This document shows, one piece after another, positions 32,921-44,374 of a DNA stretch of 64,000 nucleotides. The notes under the pieces were generated by a model. It was not told the DNA's origin, searched no databases, and saw nothing but the letters and a program-made list of their open reading frames with translations. Source of the DNA: Mesotaenium endlicherianum (lineage: Eukaryota > Streptophyta > Zygnematophyceae > Zygnematales > Mesotaeniaceae); the NCBI GenBank assembly GCA_009602735.1, contig WELA01010798.1:13852-77851 (forward strand), in the 5' to 3' direction. Made by a program: the position numbers and the translations under genes. The stretch's first letter is position 1, and every line of letters begins with the position of its first letter.

Positions 32921-33290
32921 CTACGCGGCCTGAACGTGTGTAGGTTTCGCTATCCCTTGCTCTTGTATTTCTTAGACAACGCACTTGCGGATGCCTTCTT
33001 GACACGTTGCGCTCATGGACATGGGTCCATGTTTTGACAATCAACAATGCCTTCGATGTGTGACGGTTTGACGACGGCTCCAATAGGGAATTGGACATCA
33101 TCAGCAAAATGACAGGTGCAGAGCTTGTCCTTTGGGCAGCCACAGTTGCGGGAGAGAGTCATCAAAGTGGGCATGCAATTTGGAGACCCCAGGGACTTAT
33201 TATTAGTAGAATAGGTAACATGCCGCAAAGCCAGATTGTGCTCCTGTGCACAGAACCTGATGGAGGGCAGGAGGACGTACGAAGGAGTGG

Positions 33291-33746
33291 GTGACAGGAG
33301 TGAACGAGGCAGCGCCCTTCAATTCATACGGCGTGTGTCTCGCTATCACAGGAATTAACTCTAGGCACATGCTTGTAGTTGTGGAGGGCAGTCAAAATTG
33401 TCGCCTTCGGGTGCTGGGGGTAGAAGACGCGGAGACACTGCAGGGCTTCCTTGTTGGGTGGACTGGCACCAACCGAGAGCTGTATCACCTAGGAAATGCC
33501 ATATCGGTTGGCTTGTCTGGCTGGCTCGAAGGGCGCATCGCGGATGCCCACGTGCAGAAGTACGATCACACGCAGGATACTGTGCTGACCAGCAAAACCA
33601 CATGGCCATGGAGCGCATGGCAAATGCAGGGAGGTGACGGGCGCGTGCGCCAGGCTTTACACACCAACGCGCTGGTGGGACTTGCAGCCGTGGCGGCCAT
33701 TCTCGGATGTCACGAGGGCGTGAGTATGGAGGATGTAAGGTTATGA
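33291..33746 (+). CDS. Cytosine-5 DNA methyltransferase C-terminal part (motifs IX and X), apparently the 3' ORF of an LTR element
   Basis: The frame contains LRVLGVEDAETLQGF, matching motif IX (R-R-L-T-x-x-E-x-x-x-L-Q-G-F), and then ELYHLGNAISVGLSGWL, matching motif X (GN-A-V/I). These are the two C-terminal motifs of C5-cytosine methyltransferases, in correct order and spacing. Motifs I, IV and VI (catalytic PCQ) are not visible upstream, so this is a partial or broken copy. The frame starts at a GTG, so the true start is unknown. Its last codons cross a purine-rich GTATGGAGGA and enter the LTR-like sequence starting at 33734, which suggests it belonged to an LTR retrotransposon. Treated here as a fossil. 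Confidence 0.65.
   Translation: MTGVNEAAPFNSYGVCLAITGINSRHMLVVVEGSQNCRLRVLGVEDAETLQGFLVGWTGTNRELYHLGNAISVGLSGWLEGRIADAHVQKYDHTQDTVLTSKTTWPWSAWQMQGGDGRVRQALHTNALVGLAAVAAILGCHEGVSMEDVRL
33724..33733 (+). other. Polypurine tract before a 3' LTR
   Basis: GTATGGAGGA immediately precedes TGTAAGG. Elements B (TTGGAGGGAT|TGTAATG) and C (GAGGGGGATGA|TGTAAGG, both read on their sense strand) have the same layout. Confidence 0.6.
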
Positions 33747-34442
33747 AAGTGTAGTTTGTATTTCTAGCAAATTTTTATGCTTAGAGTGTGATTTTAGAAG
33801 AACTTTGGCCTTTATTTCAAGTCATATGGACAAGTATTGAGAAAGTGATGAGTTTTTGGGAGTTTTTAGTGAGTTTTTAGTGTCACAATTCAAGTTGGTG
33901 ACAATAACAGGTCCAGTGACGAAAATTTTGGTTGGAGTCCTGAAAGTAGGACATTGAATCATGAGGGTTCCAAAAACTACGGACGATTACGTAGAGTGCC
34001 AAAGTGATTATGGATCTTCTAGAAACTCCGTGAGGAGTTAGTGGATTGTGTAGTAGAATATCCTAGAGCGTGATTGTGTGCGTGTGAGTGTGCTAGCTTG
34101 TCCAACTAGGCAAGGTCACCTACATGGAAGGAGCCATAGTAGAAGGTTCTGGAGGTACTTTGCTAGAGAGGACACTTAGAGTTGAAGCATAAAAAGAGAG
34201 AGCCTAGTCTAGTCTAGTTTAGTCTAGTCTAACCTTCTTATCTTGTACACGACTTTTCTTAATAAAATGAGTTCTTTTCCACTCCTCCCTCGTGTAGCTC
34301 TCTCACTCTTGCAAGGGTGGCACACCACCAGGCCACTGCACCTTGTGTATGCAACTAGGAAAGGTCCTCGTGCACGCTTCCACTTGCGGGTGAGGGTGCG
34401 TGAGTGTGTATGGGCGCTCTCCCCGCACCCTCTCCCCTTTCA
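33734..34442 (+). mobile_element. Putative 3' LTR (709 bp) of a plus-oriented retrotransposon
   Basis: It starts TGTAAGGTTAT, like the element-C LTR (TGTAAGGTCAT in sense), and ends CTCCCCTTTCA, like element C's GCCCCTTTCA. The length is close to those of LTRs B (720) and C (744). It contains a TATA-like CATAAAAAG near 34189, the (TAGTC)n patch, and AATAAA at 34261. No primer binding site follows 34442, as expected for a 3' LTR. No partner LTR was found in the window, so this is an inference. Confidence 0.6.
34203..34233. repeat. (TAGTC)n microsatellite
   Basis: Five-base units CTAGT/TAGTC repeat about six times with one T substitution. It lies between the TATA-like box and the AATAAA of the putative LTR. 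Confidence 0.9.
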
Positions 34443-36800
34443 GGGGACCACAGGCAAGGCAAAGAGGCAGCTCTGTCAAGTGGCTCAACAGGTCAAGAAC
34501 GGAGGCAGATTAGGCGAAACTGCAAAGTCTGGACCAGGCTCTAGAGGCAGGCTTACTCTCCACTTGTGGGAGCGACCTGTGCATGAAAGCACGGGCAGCT
34601 CTGTCAACGACTGGCGGCCAAGCCGATCGCACTTGCCTGGGACATCTGAGTACCCGAGACTAGGCGGCTCGAAAGACCTTGTCAAAGGGGGAGCAGCAGC
34701 ACGTGAAGGGGAACTGCAAGACGTTGGCGTGTGCCCTAGAATTTGGCCGTTTTGTGGAAGAGAGGCTGCAACCAATGGTGGGGGAAGGAAACCTGCCTTG
34801 CTTGGCTCTCGTGAGGACATTCAACTCAAGATTGAGCCAGCGTGCGGTGCAGGAGTTGGCTAGCCACGTTTGTAATTACAATCATGTGAACATGCTGGTG
34901 GACTCTCAGGGGCTAAGATGGAGACAGAAGCGCAAGAATCCTAGAGAGTACCAAGACTGGCGTCTAAAGTAGGATAAAAGTGTGGTGGGAGTCGGCGCCA
35001 AGATTGGCACCCCACGCACAGAGAGAGATGGCAAAAGTGGGTCTATCGGCTGTGGGGGTAGGAAGCAATTTGAGCAGTAGGTTAAGCATTGGATCATGGT
35101 CCAGGCCCAGAGACAAAGGCGGTGGACCCTATACAACAATTGCAAGAGATGGCCCAGTGAATGTTATAAAAAATGTGTTATATTGCTACGCTTGGAGATG
35201 TGGACTGTGAGTCTTTTTGTGCTGCAATTGAATATGATAAATGTTATAAAACAAGCAGCCACACTCTGCGCGAAGATGGCAGCAAGTAGACATAAGGGAA
35301 CGTCGGCGAAGGATTTTCAACAAAAAAATCGACGCAATGCTGATTGGGATTTGAAGAGCAGCAAGAATGCAAGCATGCATGAACCAAGATTGTCCATATG
35401 AGCGTGCATAGCAAATGAGGAAATGCAGTTATAGATTGCAAGTCAGCGCATATCGACGATCAGGAAGGTGACAACACAATGAAGCAACTCTTAGACGTGG
35501 GTAGCGGACAACGTAATAAATATAAGCCACAGGTGGTGCCGATGATGATACAGCGCTTAGAATGAGTGAGAGAGGATTAGCAAGCACTTAGCACATCATG
35601 TGGAGTAACAAACAAGGTTCTTGATTAGCGTCCAATGCATATTAGAGTTAACAAGAGCACAAATAGTAGAGACGTGGACACTTCGTGTGCGGGGCATGAA
35701 TGCCGGGAAATAATATTCAAGTGGAGTCACGTAGTGATACACTCAACACACAATCATGATACAACGTCCAAGAGAACCGGTTTGCCAGCGAGAGTCCGGC
35801 ATTTGCAGGGAGGCAGAAAGTGTGTGAATTGCTATTCTCGAGCAAGGTCCCTACACCTAGCCAGTGAAGTACTTATTGGCTATTCAAGGCAAGCAGTCAG
35901 TGGTCCCTATGGGCACCACCCTCAACTCTCCATAGCTGCCTAGCGTCAACATCTGTAATTCTGTTGCATGTGGCCTGAGCATAGTGATCATAACAATGAC
36001 ACCAGTCACCCTCAGGGTCGCAAGTCCAATAAATGAGGCCACTAACGAGAGGCGGCAACGTCATCAAAACAAGAAGTAGCGGGAGTACGTAGCAGGTGCC
36101 CAGCCATAAGACCTGCAGGCTTGGCGGTGCACGGCCAAATTCCCTAATTATGGGATTCGCACGTATTGGTCATTTGGCGGCGTATAACGCGGCATATTTT
36201 GCCATATTTGCAAAATACGTATAATAGGCGAATTAATAAAATTAAGTAGATAGAGCCGGGTCGCTTCAATCCGCTTTATTCAATTTAAACCATCTCGAAT
36301 AATTTTGCCTCAATGTTCATTTCGGGCACGTATGGGTTTGCCAACTCGACCGATGACGACAAACAGACTCGGCTCGAAAGATCGACAACTACTTGTGCAT
36401 CCGCTCACTAGATTATGTGCAGATGGCTTTCGACCACTCCCCAGCACTCTCGACACACCCGACCACTCGCGACCCCTCTCGTCAGTGCCCGTCAGTCACT
36501 TTTTGCTTAATACTAGGTGGCTCGGAGGTCCCCAGGTTGCCCATCTGTCACTTTTTGGCCCAGATACTTGCCCTCCTGGTTCGTGCTCAAATTTTCTAAA
36601 TTGTTACTTGTTTTACACAAAATTAGTCTTGAAAGGAGGGCTATATCACAACGACACTGGCACTAAATCAACGAGAAAAAACGACCAAGTATGACGACGG
36701 GAGGGTCGAATTTGTGAAGCAAAAATGTGTGTTTCATCGAACAGAAGAGTGCGTAAATGCCACGAAACTGCTCTTTTTTTTCTTGCTCTTGTTGCTGTTT
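34443..36800. other. Unassigned DNA
   Basis: No family is recognised. 36178-36225 contains GGCGTATAACG and an 8-bp hairpin TATTTTGC/GCAAAATA, recalling the hairpin-rich region near 26.5 kb. Frames at 34243-34863 and 36305-36694 are open but lack motifs. Confidence 0.35.
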
Positions 36801-37085
36801 GCCGCCATGGATGGCGCTGAAAGTTCTCGCGACGCTCTTTTAGGTGCTAGGATACTTGTTCCGTGTGTAACCTTTGGTCGTACATGGGCATTTGATAGAT
36901 TTGGTGACGAATGTGAGAAGATATTTTCTTAAGCGGAGATGTGAAGAAGCAGTGTGAGTCTAAAAGGGGCCAAGAAGAGGCTTATGCTTCTTTTTTTTGC
37001 TTTTGACAAGGCAAAACCGCAGTACACGAAAGCCTTAGTTGAGCAGAACCTTAGAGTTGATCCAGAGAATTTTGAGAAAGTCAAA

Positions 37086-37090
37086 CCCGG
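37086..37090. other. Left TSD of element C (CCCGG)
   Basis: CCCGG here is repeated at 43234-43238, immediately outside the other LTR. A 5-bp duplication is usual for Ty3/gypsy integration. Confidence 0.95.
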
Positions 37091-37834
37091 TGAAAGGGGC
37101 AGAGTGCCCTAGTGGAAGCGTAGTGACTCACGAGGAAAGGAAGTAGTTGCCATCATACTAGAGAGTGCAGCGGCATATTACTAACAAAGCTTAGAAAAAA
37201 TACTCAACATTTTGAGTAGCAAGAAACTGCTCACAAATGATGTAGGATGAAAGGCCTTGTCATTACAAACCCGTAGAAATTTACAGAAGTGAAAACTGAT
37301 GAGAAACAAAGAAGTTATGCCTATTTATAATTTTCTGCCTAAGTTCTCCTCCCTAGGAGGAAGCTACGGATTTTCCTAAGTGTTCGTCAAATCGTCCCTT
37401 CCTGAATATTCGTGAGTAAGCCAGATCAGTCTAATCTGACGTGTCGGGCCGAATTGACGTCCACATACATGCATCGACATTACTAGAATATTCTATCTTA
37501 GACGCGCTAGGCTAAACCGAAACTTCTAGGTAAATCGACCTAGTCGGCACTCCGCGTCAGCCGAACTTACGTGAAGGTTCGAGTTCATTCTAACGGGCCA
37601 GATCGCTCGACGCTGTCGGTCAATCCGACGGTCGCGCTCACCGCGAATTAAGGACAGTCGTCAACCGACCTCAAAACTAATTAAACTTCGGAAATCCATA
37701 ACTCTCTCAATACTTGACCAAATTCGATGAACTTTATATCAAAATGACCACAAAAATGCACTCTACACTACTATACAATCAAAACATACTTTCATGAAAC
37801 TCAAAAATGCACTTTATAAACCTATGACCTTACA
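37091..37834 (-). repeat. 3' LTR of element C
   Basis: 744 bp, TG...CA on the sense strand (TGTAAGGTCATAGG ... CCCCTTTCA). Nearly identical to 42490-43233. Confidence 0.97.
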
Positions 37835-40800
37835 TCATCCCCCTCCTCAAGATGCGACGTCCTCGACGCATTCTGCAGATAACGTCTCAACTTACTCTTA
37901 CAATGAGTCAAGTTGGCCTCTGGCTCCCAAGTGTTGTCGTCCGCATGGTAGCCTTTCCACTTGACCAGATACTCTTGGACAAATCGTTGACCTCGCTTGA
38001 CTCGTCGATCGCCGACAATCGCCTCCACTTCATACTCCAATACATCATCGATCTCGACCGGTGGTGGCGGTGTAGGTAGTCGTCCTGGATGTCCTTCATT
38101 CGGGTCAACGTATGGCCGCAGACAACTGACATGGAACACATCATGGATACGCCAGCCTGAAGGAAGTTCCAACTTGTAGGCCACTGGATTCACCTGCTTG
38201 AGCACTACAAAGGGACCTGTAAACCGTGCCCGCAGTTTCCTCTTGCCTGTGAAAGGTAGGTTCTCTGTGGACAAGAGTACTTTGTCGCCCACATGGAATG
38301 TCACTTCCCTCCTGTGCTTGTTAGCATGCTTGACCTGCTCTTCCTGTGCCTTCCGAATACACGTCTTCGCCATATCCCAAGTCTTGGCCATCTGCTCCAT
38401 AAAAGCTTGTGTAGTAGGAACCTGAGTCTCCTTGGCCTTCTCCAACAAGATGTTCCCTGGATGATATACTTCTCTCCCATAAACCATAGCGAATGGTGAC
38501 TGCTTGGTCGATCCCTGCATGCTGTTGTTGTAGGCAAACTCCAATCCTGGCAGCTTCTTGTCCCACTCTGAAGGGTCCTCCATAGTGAAACTCCTGAGCA
38601 CCTCTTGCAGAGTTCTGTTGAGCCTCTCACTCTGCCCGTCTGTCTGAGGGTGATAGGAAGTGCTCATACTCAGCTTGGTCCCCATCAAAGTAAACAATGA
38701 CCGCCAAAAGTTGCTAGTAAACCTTGGATCCCGATCTGAAACAATCACCTTCGGCAACCCATGTAGCCTGAAAATATGATCAAAGAATAGCCGTGCCACA
38801 TCTGCTGCCGTAGAAGTCTCCTTCATGGGAATGAAGTGAGCCATCTTGCTGAGTCTGTCAGACACAACCCATACTGCATCGTGCCCTTGACCACTGACTG
38901 GTAACGATGTGATGAAGTCCATAGCAATCTGCTCCCAAGGATACTCTGGAATAGGCAGGGGCTGCAATGTACCTCCCTTCTTTTGATTTGGTGTCTTGTT
39001 TCTCTGGCACGCATCGCAACTCCTGATCCACTCCTCGATGTCCTTGTCCATATTTCTCCAGTAGTATTCCCGCTTCAGCACGCTTGCCGTCTTCTCGCTT
39101 CCAAAGTGTCCAGCATATAAGCAGTCATGATGCTCCGCAAGTAGTAAGTCTCGTAGCTCCTTGATGTCAGGTACCACCACTCTCTTGGAATCACCATAAT
39201 ACCATATGCCGTCCTTCTTCTGCATACTCGAGTTGGACTCAGCTGCTCCACCATCAGCAAACTCTGGGTCCTCCTCATAACCTCTTTGAAGCTTCTCCTT
39301 GAAGTCCATATTCTCCTTGATGACTGAGACAGCTGCAAGGTCACACCTCCTGGATAAAGCGTCTGCAGGGTTGATCTTCCCAGGTAAGTACTCAATCTTG
39401 TGGTCGAACTGTTGCAGAAACTCCATCCACCTTGCCTGTCTTGGTGTCAACGTTGGCTGCGTCATAAACTTCTCCAAGCTCTTGTGGTCGGTCTTGATGA
39501 ACACCTTCCGGCCGTCCACATAACATCGCCAAATCCTCAAAGCCTGGATAATAGCCAACATCTCCCGCTCGTGTGCTGCATAGTTTTGCTCAGCAGGACT
39601 CAACTTCCTGCTCTCATATGCCACAGGCTGCAATCCTTTGCCCTGGTCCTGGAGAAGAATGGCTCCCACTGCGAAATTTGATGCGTCCGTGATGATGGTG
39701 AAAGGAAGCTCTGGACTTGCAATTGCCAACACAGGTGCCTGTGTCAACAGCTCCTTAATCTTCTCAAAGGCTTGCTGCTCCTTGTCACCCCATAGCCACT
39801 TCTCCTGCTTCTTCAACATGTCCGTGAGCGGTGCACACACCTTGGCAAATCCTTCAATGAAACGTCGATAATAATTCGCCATGCCGAGGAAACTCCTGAG
39901 TTGATGAATATCAGCAGGTACCGGCCAATCTCTGACTGCTTGCACCTTCTTCTGCTCCACCTTGACTCCTTCAGCTCCCACTATGTGTCCAAGAAACTCG
40001 ACCTCCTTGAGACAGAAGTCGCACTTGCTCATCTTCCCATACAGCTTCTGATCTCTCAAGACCTCCAACACCTTCCTCAGATGCTCCACATGCTCTTCCA
40101 AGGTCTTCGAATAGATCAGGATGTCGTCCAAAAATACCACCACAAACTGGTCCAAGTAGGGTCTGAAGATACTATTCATGAGTCCCATGAATGTAGCAGG
40201 TGCATTAGTCAATCCAAAAGGCATGACTGTGAACTCGAACAAACCATAGCGAGTTCTGAAAGCAGTCTTCTGAACGTCTCCTTCCGCAATCCGTACCTGG
40301 TGATAGCCACTCCTCAAATCGATCTTCGAGAAATACTTCGCCCCGACAAGCCTGTCAATCAACTCGTCCACTCGTGGAAGTGGGTACCTGTTCTTGATGG
40401 TGACCTTGTTGAGTGCCCGGTAGTCGACACACATCCTCATAGTCCCATCCTTCTTCTTCACAAATAAGACTGGCGCTGCAAATGGAGACTCGCTGGGTCG
40501 GATGAATCCCTTCTCCAATAACTCCGTCAGTTGCTTCTTTAACTCATCCAACTCCGCAAACGATTGTCGATAGGCGGGTCTCACTGGTGGCTTGCTCCCT
40601 GGTTCCAACTCAATCTTGTGCTCCATAGCTCTCTGTGGAGGTAATCCTGCAGGTAGCTCCTCAGGAAATACGCACTTGAACTCCTCCAACAGCGCCTTAA
40701 TTTGGGCAGGCATCTCAGCAGGCTTCTTCTCTTGAGCAGTTGGGCTCTGCTCCTTCTGAGCAAGGGGATCAGACACCACTACTTGCTCCTCCGGCGATGT

Positions 40801-41505
40801 ACATTCGCCCAGGCTGTTAGGATTCACGCTTGCTCCATCTGATGACCTGGCCAGGGCCACCGAAACAAGGTACATCTCCTTCACCTGATTCGCCCTGCAT
40901 AGCTTCTTAACTTGCAGGCTCGACAGAAGACAGTTACTTGTGGTCGTATCTACCTCCACCTGTTTCGCTGTCTCCATTCGACCATCACGCCCTTGGACTT
41001 TCACTTGTCCTGTGCTCCAGTGCACTTGAGGGTTGGCTTTCCTTAGCCATGGTCGGCCCAATATCACCTCATGGTGACCCAACTCTGCCTGCTCCATAAC
41101 TTCCTTACTCCGGTGCCCCGCTACTTCCACGTGAATAGCTTCCGTAGGTGCACCACACTTGAGTCTCTGCCCATTTGCCAAAATTGCCTCCTTAGGCTCA
41201 TAATGCTTCTGCACAGGGACTCGCCACTCTTTCACCAGCTTCTTGTGCACAAAGTTTGCACTTGCGCCACTGTCGACCATACACTTCGCATTGTTGCCGT
41301 CGACCACTCCTTCCACGATGATAGGCTTGTCAACGTCTCGTCCTTTGCTTCTCGGCAGGCTCCTGGGGATAACCTCCTTGTGAGTTCTCGTCTTCACGCC
41401 AGTAGACACCCCAGAACGACTTACTGGCGTCCTCCTTTTTCCTGCTGTTGAGGTTGCTTCGCCTTCACATGACAGTCTCGAGCCAGATGTCCAAGCTTGC
41501 CGCAA
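37822..41505 (-). CDS. pol: Element C pol polyprotein (PR-RT-RNaseH-IN-chromodomain)
   Basis: 1227 codons open. Domains in order: aspartic protease ([14 protein letters not shown], about 77-90); RT with [30 protein letters not shown] and FLDDILIYS (about 360-470); RNase H starting [16 protein letters not shown] (about 610); integrase zinc finger (H...CDACQRNK) and DDE core with [16 protein letters not shown] and [17 protein letters not shown]; and a C-terminal chromodomain ([18 protein letters not shown], about 1180-1200). The chromodomain places it in the chromoviruses. It overlaps the end of gag in another frame, so expression probably needs a family-typical frameshift. Retroelement gene, not a host gene. 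Confidence 0.95.
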   Translation of the reverse strand: MRQAWTSGSRLSCEGEATSTAGKRRTPVSRSGVSTGVKTRTHKEVIPRSLPRSKGRDVDKPIIVEGVVDGNNAKCMVDSGASANFVHKKLVKEWRVPVQKHYEPKEAILANGQRLKCGAPTEAIHVEVAGHRSKEVMEQAELGHHEVILGRPWLRKANPQVHWSTGQVKVQGRDGRMETAKQVEVDTTTSNCLLSSLQVKKLCRANQVKEMYLVSVALARSSDGASVNPNSLGECTSPEEQVVVSDPLAQKEQSPTAQEKKPAEMPAQIKALLEEFKCVFPEELPAGLPPQRAMEHKIELEPGSKPPVRPAYRQSFAELDELKKQLTELLEKGFIRPSESPFAAPVLFVKKKDGTMRMCVDYRALNKVTIKNRYPLPRVDELIDRLVGAKYFSKIDLRSGYHQVRIAEGDVQKTAFRTRYGLFEFTVMPFGLTNAPATFMGLMNSIFRPYLDQFVVVFLDDILIYSKTLEEHVEHLRKVLEVLRDQKLYGKMSKCDFCLKEVEFLGHIVGAEGVKVEQKKVQAVRDWPVPADIHQLRSFLGMANYYRRFIEGFAKVCAPLTDMLKKQEKWLWGDKEQQAFEKIKELLTQAPVLAIASPELPFTIITDASNFAVGAILLQDQGKGLQPVAYESRKLSPAEQNYAAHEREMLAIIQALRIWRCYVDGRKVFIKTDHKSLEKFMTQPTLTPRQARWMEFLQQFDHKIEYLPGKINPADALSRRCDLAAVSVIKENMDFKEKLQRGYEEDPEFADGGAAESNSSMQKKDGIWYYGDSKRVVVPDIKELRDLLLAEHHDCLYAGHFGSEKTASVLKREYYWRNMDKDIEEWIRSCDACQRNKTPNQKKGGTLQPLPIPEYPWEQIAMDFITSLPVSGQGHDAVWVVSDRLSKMAHFIPMKETSTAADVARLFFDHIFRLHGLPKVIVSDRDPRFTSNFWRSLFTLMGTKLSMSTSYHPQTDGQSERLNRTLQEVLRSFTMEDPSEWDKKLPGLEFAYNNSMQGSTKQSPFAMVYGREVYHPGNILLEKAKETQVPTTQAFMEQMAKTWDMAKTCIRKAQEEQVKHANKHRREVTFHVGDKVLLSTENLPFTGKRKLRARFTGPFVVLKQVNPVAYKLELPSGWRIHDVFHVSCLRPYVDPNEGHPGRLPTPPPPVEIDDVLEYEVEAIVGDRRVKRGQRFVQEYLVKWKGYHADDNTWEPEANLTHCKSKLRRYLQNASRTSHLEEGDDVRS

Positions 41506-42452
41506 CTATAGCACGGTCCTCTCGGCTTGAAATTCTGCTGCCTGCGCTGGTACTGCACAAGTCCCAACTCCATGGGTACTGGACCTTGAACACTCGTGCT
41601 TGGCGCTTGAGATCCAAAGTGTCGATATCCTCCAAAGTTGTGGCTGCCCCACTGCCTCTGACTATACTCCACAGCGTCGACCCTTGTTGCCAATGCCATC
41701 ATTTCTCCAAGACTGGTAGGGTCCTTGAGCGCCACTTCCTTGGCCACAGTTGGCTTGAGTCCCCTCTTGAACTTGTCCATCATCTCCGACTCGTGCATGG
41801 ATGGACATTGAAGCACCAGCTCGTTGAAGCGCGATACATACTCCTGAACGCTTCCTCGTTGACGAAGGCGCACCAATAGATCTCGAGCGGTAGCCTCGGG
41901 TGCAATAGGTTGAAATTGCCTCTTCAAGCCTTCAAATAGCTGATCAACAGTAGCAGGAACTCCAGACAGCTGCTCTTCTCGTTCATACCAAGCTCCAGCA
42001 CTCTTCTGCAGCAAAGTTATGACAAAGGCGACTTGCCTGTCGGGCGTGAGCGCAGAATACTCCATAAACTTCTTCACTCCAAAAATCCATTGATGAACAG
42101 GCGGCGATCCACGCTCTCCAGTATAAACTTCAGGCTTAGGTGCACGCACTCCTGATGCGGGTGGAATAACTGGTTGCACCACTGGGTTAACATGAATCGG
42201 TGGTACAACAGGTGCAGGTGCCGAACTCGTCGAAGCGGCGTTCCCCATAACAACTCGCACCATTCTCTCCACCTCCGCGCGCATATTTTGTTGAAACTGG
42301 GTGTAGACTTCTCCTCCAATTGCATTTGCCATTTGCCTTAGCATCGCCTGCATCTCTTGTTGCTCTCTGGTCATTGTTGGTGCTGCCTGCTGCCCCGCGC
42401 GCTCAACATGCTCGACATGTTCGCCTCCTCCAGCTGCCGGCTGCGACTCCAT
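41421..42452 (-). CDS. gag: Element C gag (capsid and nucleocapsid)
   Basis: 343 codons from ATG. The central part is a retrotransposon gag capsid domain ([48 protein letters not shown]). A single CCHC zinc knuckle [14 protein letters not shown] lies near the C-terminus. The N-terminus is Gln/Glu-rich. It overlaps pol by 85 bp. Confidence 0.94.
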   Translation of the reverse strand: MESQPAAGGGEHVEHVERAGQQAAPTMTREQQEMQAMLRQMANAIGGEVYTQFQQNMRAEVERMVRVVMGNAASTSSAPAPVVPPIHVNPVVQPVIPPASGVRAPKPEVYTGERGSPPVHQWIFGVKKFMEYSALTPDRQVAFVITLLQKSAGAWYEREEQLSGVPATVDQLFEGLKRQFQPIAPEATARDLLVRLRQRGSVQEYVSRFNELVLQCPSMHESEMMDKFKRGLKPTVAKEVALKDPTSLGEMMALATRVDAVEYSQRQWGSHNFGGYRHFGSQAPSTSVQGPVPMELGLVQYQRRQQNFKPRGPCYSCGKLGHLARDCHVKAKQPQQQEKGGRQ

Positions 42453-42475
42453 AATATAATATGCAAACTAGCCCT

Positions 42476-42488
42476 GCTCCGATACCAG
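42476..42488 (-). other. Primer binding site of element C
   Basis: On the minus strand TGGTATCGGAGCA follows the 5' LTR after a 1-2 base gap and resembles the complement of an initiator tRNA-Met 3' end. Confidence 0.8.
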
Positions 42489-42489
42489 A

Positions 42490-43233
42490 TGAAAGGGGCA
42501 AAGTGCCCTAGTGGAAGCGTAGTGACTCACGAGGAAAGGAACTAGTTGCCATCATACTAGAGAGTGCAGCGGCATATCACTAACAAAGCTTAGGAAAATT
42601 ACTCAACATTTTGAGTAGCAAGAAACTGCTCACAAATGATGTAGGATGAAAGGCCTTGTCATTACAAACCCGTAGAAATTTACAGAAGTGAAAACTGATA
42701 AGAAACAAAGAAGTTATGCCTATTTATAATTTTCTGCCTAAGTTCTCCTCCCTAGGAGGAAGCTACGGATTTTCCTAAGTGTTCGTCAAATCGTCCCTTC
42801 CTGAATATTCGTGAGTAAGCCAGATCAGTCTAATCTGACGTGTCGGGCCGAATTGACGTCCACATACATGCATCGACATTACTAGAATATTCTATCTTAG
42901 ACGCGCTAGGCTAAACCGAAACTTCTAGGTAAATCGACCTAGTCGGCACTCCGCGTCAGCCGAACTTACGTGAAGGTTCGAGTTCATTCTAACGGGCCAG
43001 ATCGCTCGACGCTGTCGGTCAATCCGACGGTCGCGCTCACCGCGAATTAAGGACAGTCGTCAACCGACCTCAAAACTAATTAAACTTCGGAAATCCATAA
43101 CTCTCTCAATACTTGACCAAATTCGATGAACTTTATATCAAAATGACCACAAAAATGCACTCTACACTACTATACAATCAAAACATACTTTCATGATACT
43201 CAAAAATGCACTTCATAAACCTATGACCTTACA
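42490..43233 (-). repeat. 5' LTR of element C
   Basis: 744 bp. Right boundary CTTACA followed by the TSD CCCGG (43234-43238). Confidence 0.97.
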
Positions 43234-43903
43234 CCCGGTGTCTACAAGCGGAAATCAGGTCTGCACAGTCTGATTCCTAGCTTGACTCTCAGGATTTGTT
43301 TCGACAGTCATAGAGAGCTATTTTAGACACACAGGACACAGATGACCAGCAGATTACTCCTCCTAGCATGTTAGAGAGTCAAGCTGATGACTCTGAGCAG
43401 ACAAGAAAGAGAGGAAGACCACCTAAAACCAACAAAATAGTAGCTCCTGCTCATAGAAGTAAGTTCGTTGCACAAGCCAAGGCAACCAGCAGGAAGGAGA
43501 AAGACAAATCTGTGCAGCTTGACTCTGATGATGATGATGGAGTTGACAGCTGTGATGGAGACATTTCTGAGGAGGAGGGCCTGCCAACAGCTGCAACCAT
43601 GGTGGAGGAGGAGGAGGAGGCAGAAGACTCGGAGGAGGATGAGCTCCCCAAGTGGGACTGGCAGCCTGCTGACTCTGGAGGCACCTATGATGAAGACCTT
43701 CTAAAGAGCAGTAAGAGAATTCATCATAGACTCCAGGGCATCACCAACAAGAGATTTTGTGCTCTTTCCCCTTTTGGAGTCTTCTGCTTGCTCATGCCAA
43801 TTTGTTTCTTTGAGCAACTTGTTGTAGAGACAAATAGATATGCAGCACAACGTGGTGCTAGAGCTTGGATTCTTGTGAGTTGCACAGAGATAGTTGTATT
43901 TCA

Positions 43904-44374
43904 TGTTGTAAGTCTTCTTCATCTATCTCTTCTTCTTACCGCACTTTCTCTCAGCTGGTCACATAGACAGCTTCTTCTCTCTTCAAACCATAGAGACTTA
44001 GCTGGTCACACGGACAGCTTTCTTTAGTCCCACAGACAAGGCCACACAAACCTGTAGCACATCAAGCAGGGATCTTGCACACACACTTTCCTCGGAGACT
44101 TTCCTTCTTTCTTACACTCAAAATTTCACCATACATCTTCTTTCACAACGCCTACATTCACTTGGCGGCTGCTCACCTACCTCACACTCATCGACACTTC
44201 AAACCTAATGTCCTACTACCCTCCACTTTCCACACAATCAACACAATGTCAACACATCGACGGTCCATCCACTTTTACTATAATACAAGTGTGTCCTATG
44301 CATCGACACACACACACATACAAGTCCACCAAATCGACACAAGCAAATAGAGTCAGGAGTGCCTACTTACAACA
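43904..44374 (-). mobile_element. Solo LTR of the copia family (471 bp)
   Basis: The sequence matches the copia LTRs at 47543 and 61265 in reverse orientation, with TGTTGTAA...TTACAACA ends. It is bounded by the 5-bp TSD TTTCA (43899-43903 and 44375-44379). A solo LTR with intact TSD indicates LTR-LTR recombination after insertion. It sits in the coding region of the piggyBac-like element. Confidence 0.95.

Larger units (their letters stand above)
37091..43233 (-). mobile_element. Element C: complete Ty3/gypsy chromovirus, 6143 bp
   Basis: 744-bp LTRs lie at 37091-37834 and 42490-43233, bounded by the TSD CCCGG. On the minus strand the order is 5' LTR, primer binding site TGGTATCGGAGC, gag, pol, polypurine tract, 3' LTR. 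The LTRs differ at about 9 of 744 positions by eye (about 1%), so this is the youngest insertion seen. Gag and pol are open for their full expected lengths, so it looks whole. It is inserted in the piggyBac-like element. A close but older relative lies at 61730-64000, and an RNase H scrap at 18690. Confidence 0.97.

Noticed and set aside
33013-33228. Cys-rich minus-strand protein opposite the methyltransferase-like ORF
   Set aside because: RNCGCPKDKLCTCHF is suggestive of a zinc motif, but it is short, isolated and on the opposite strand; not enough to call.
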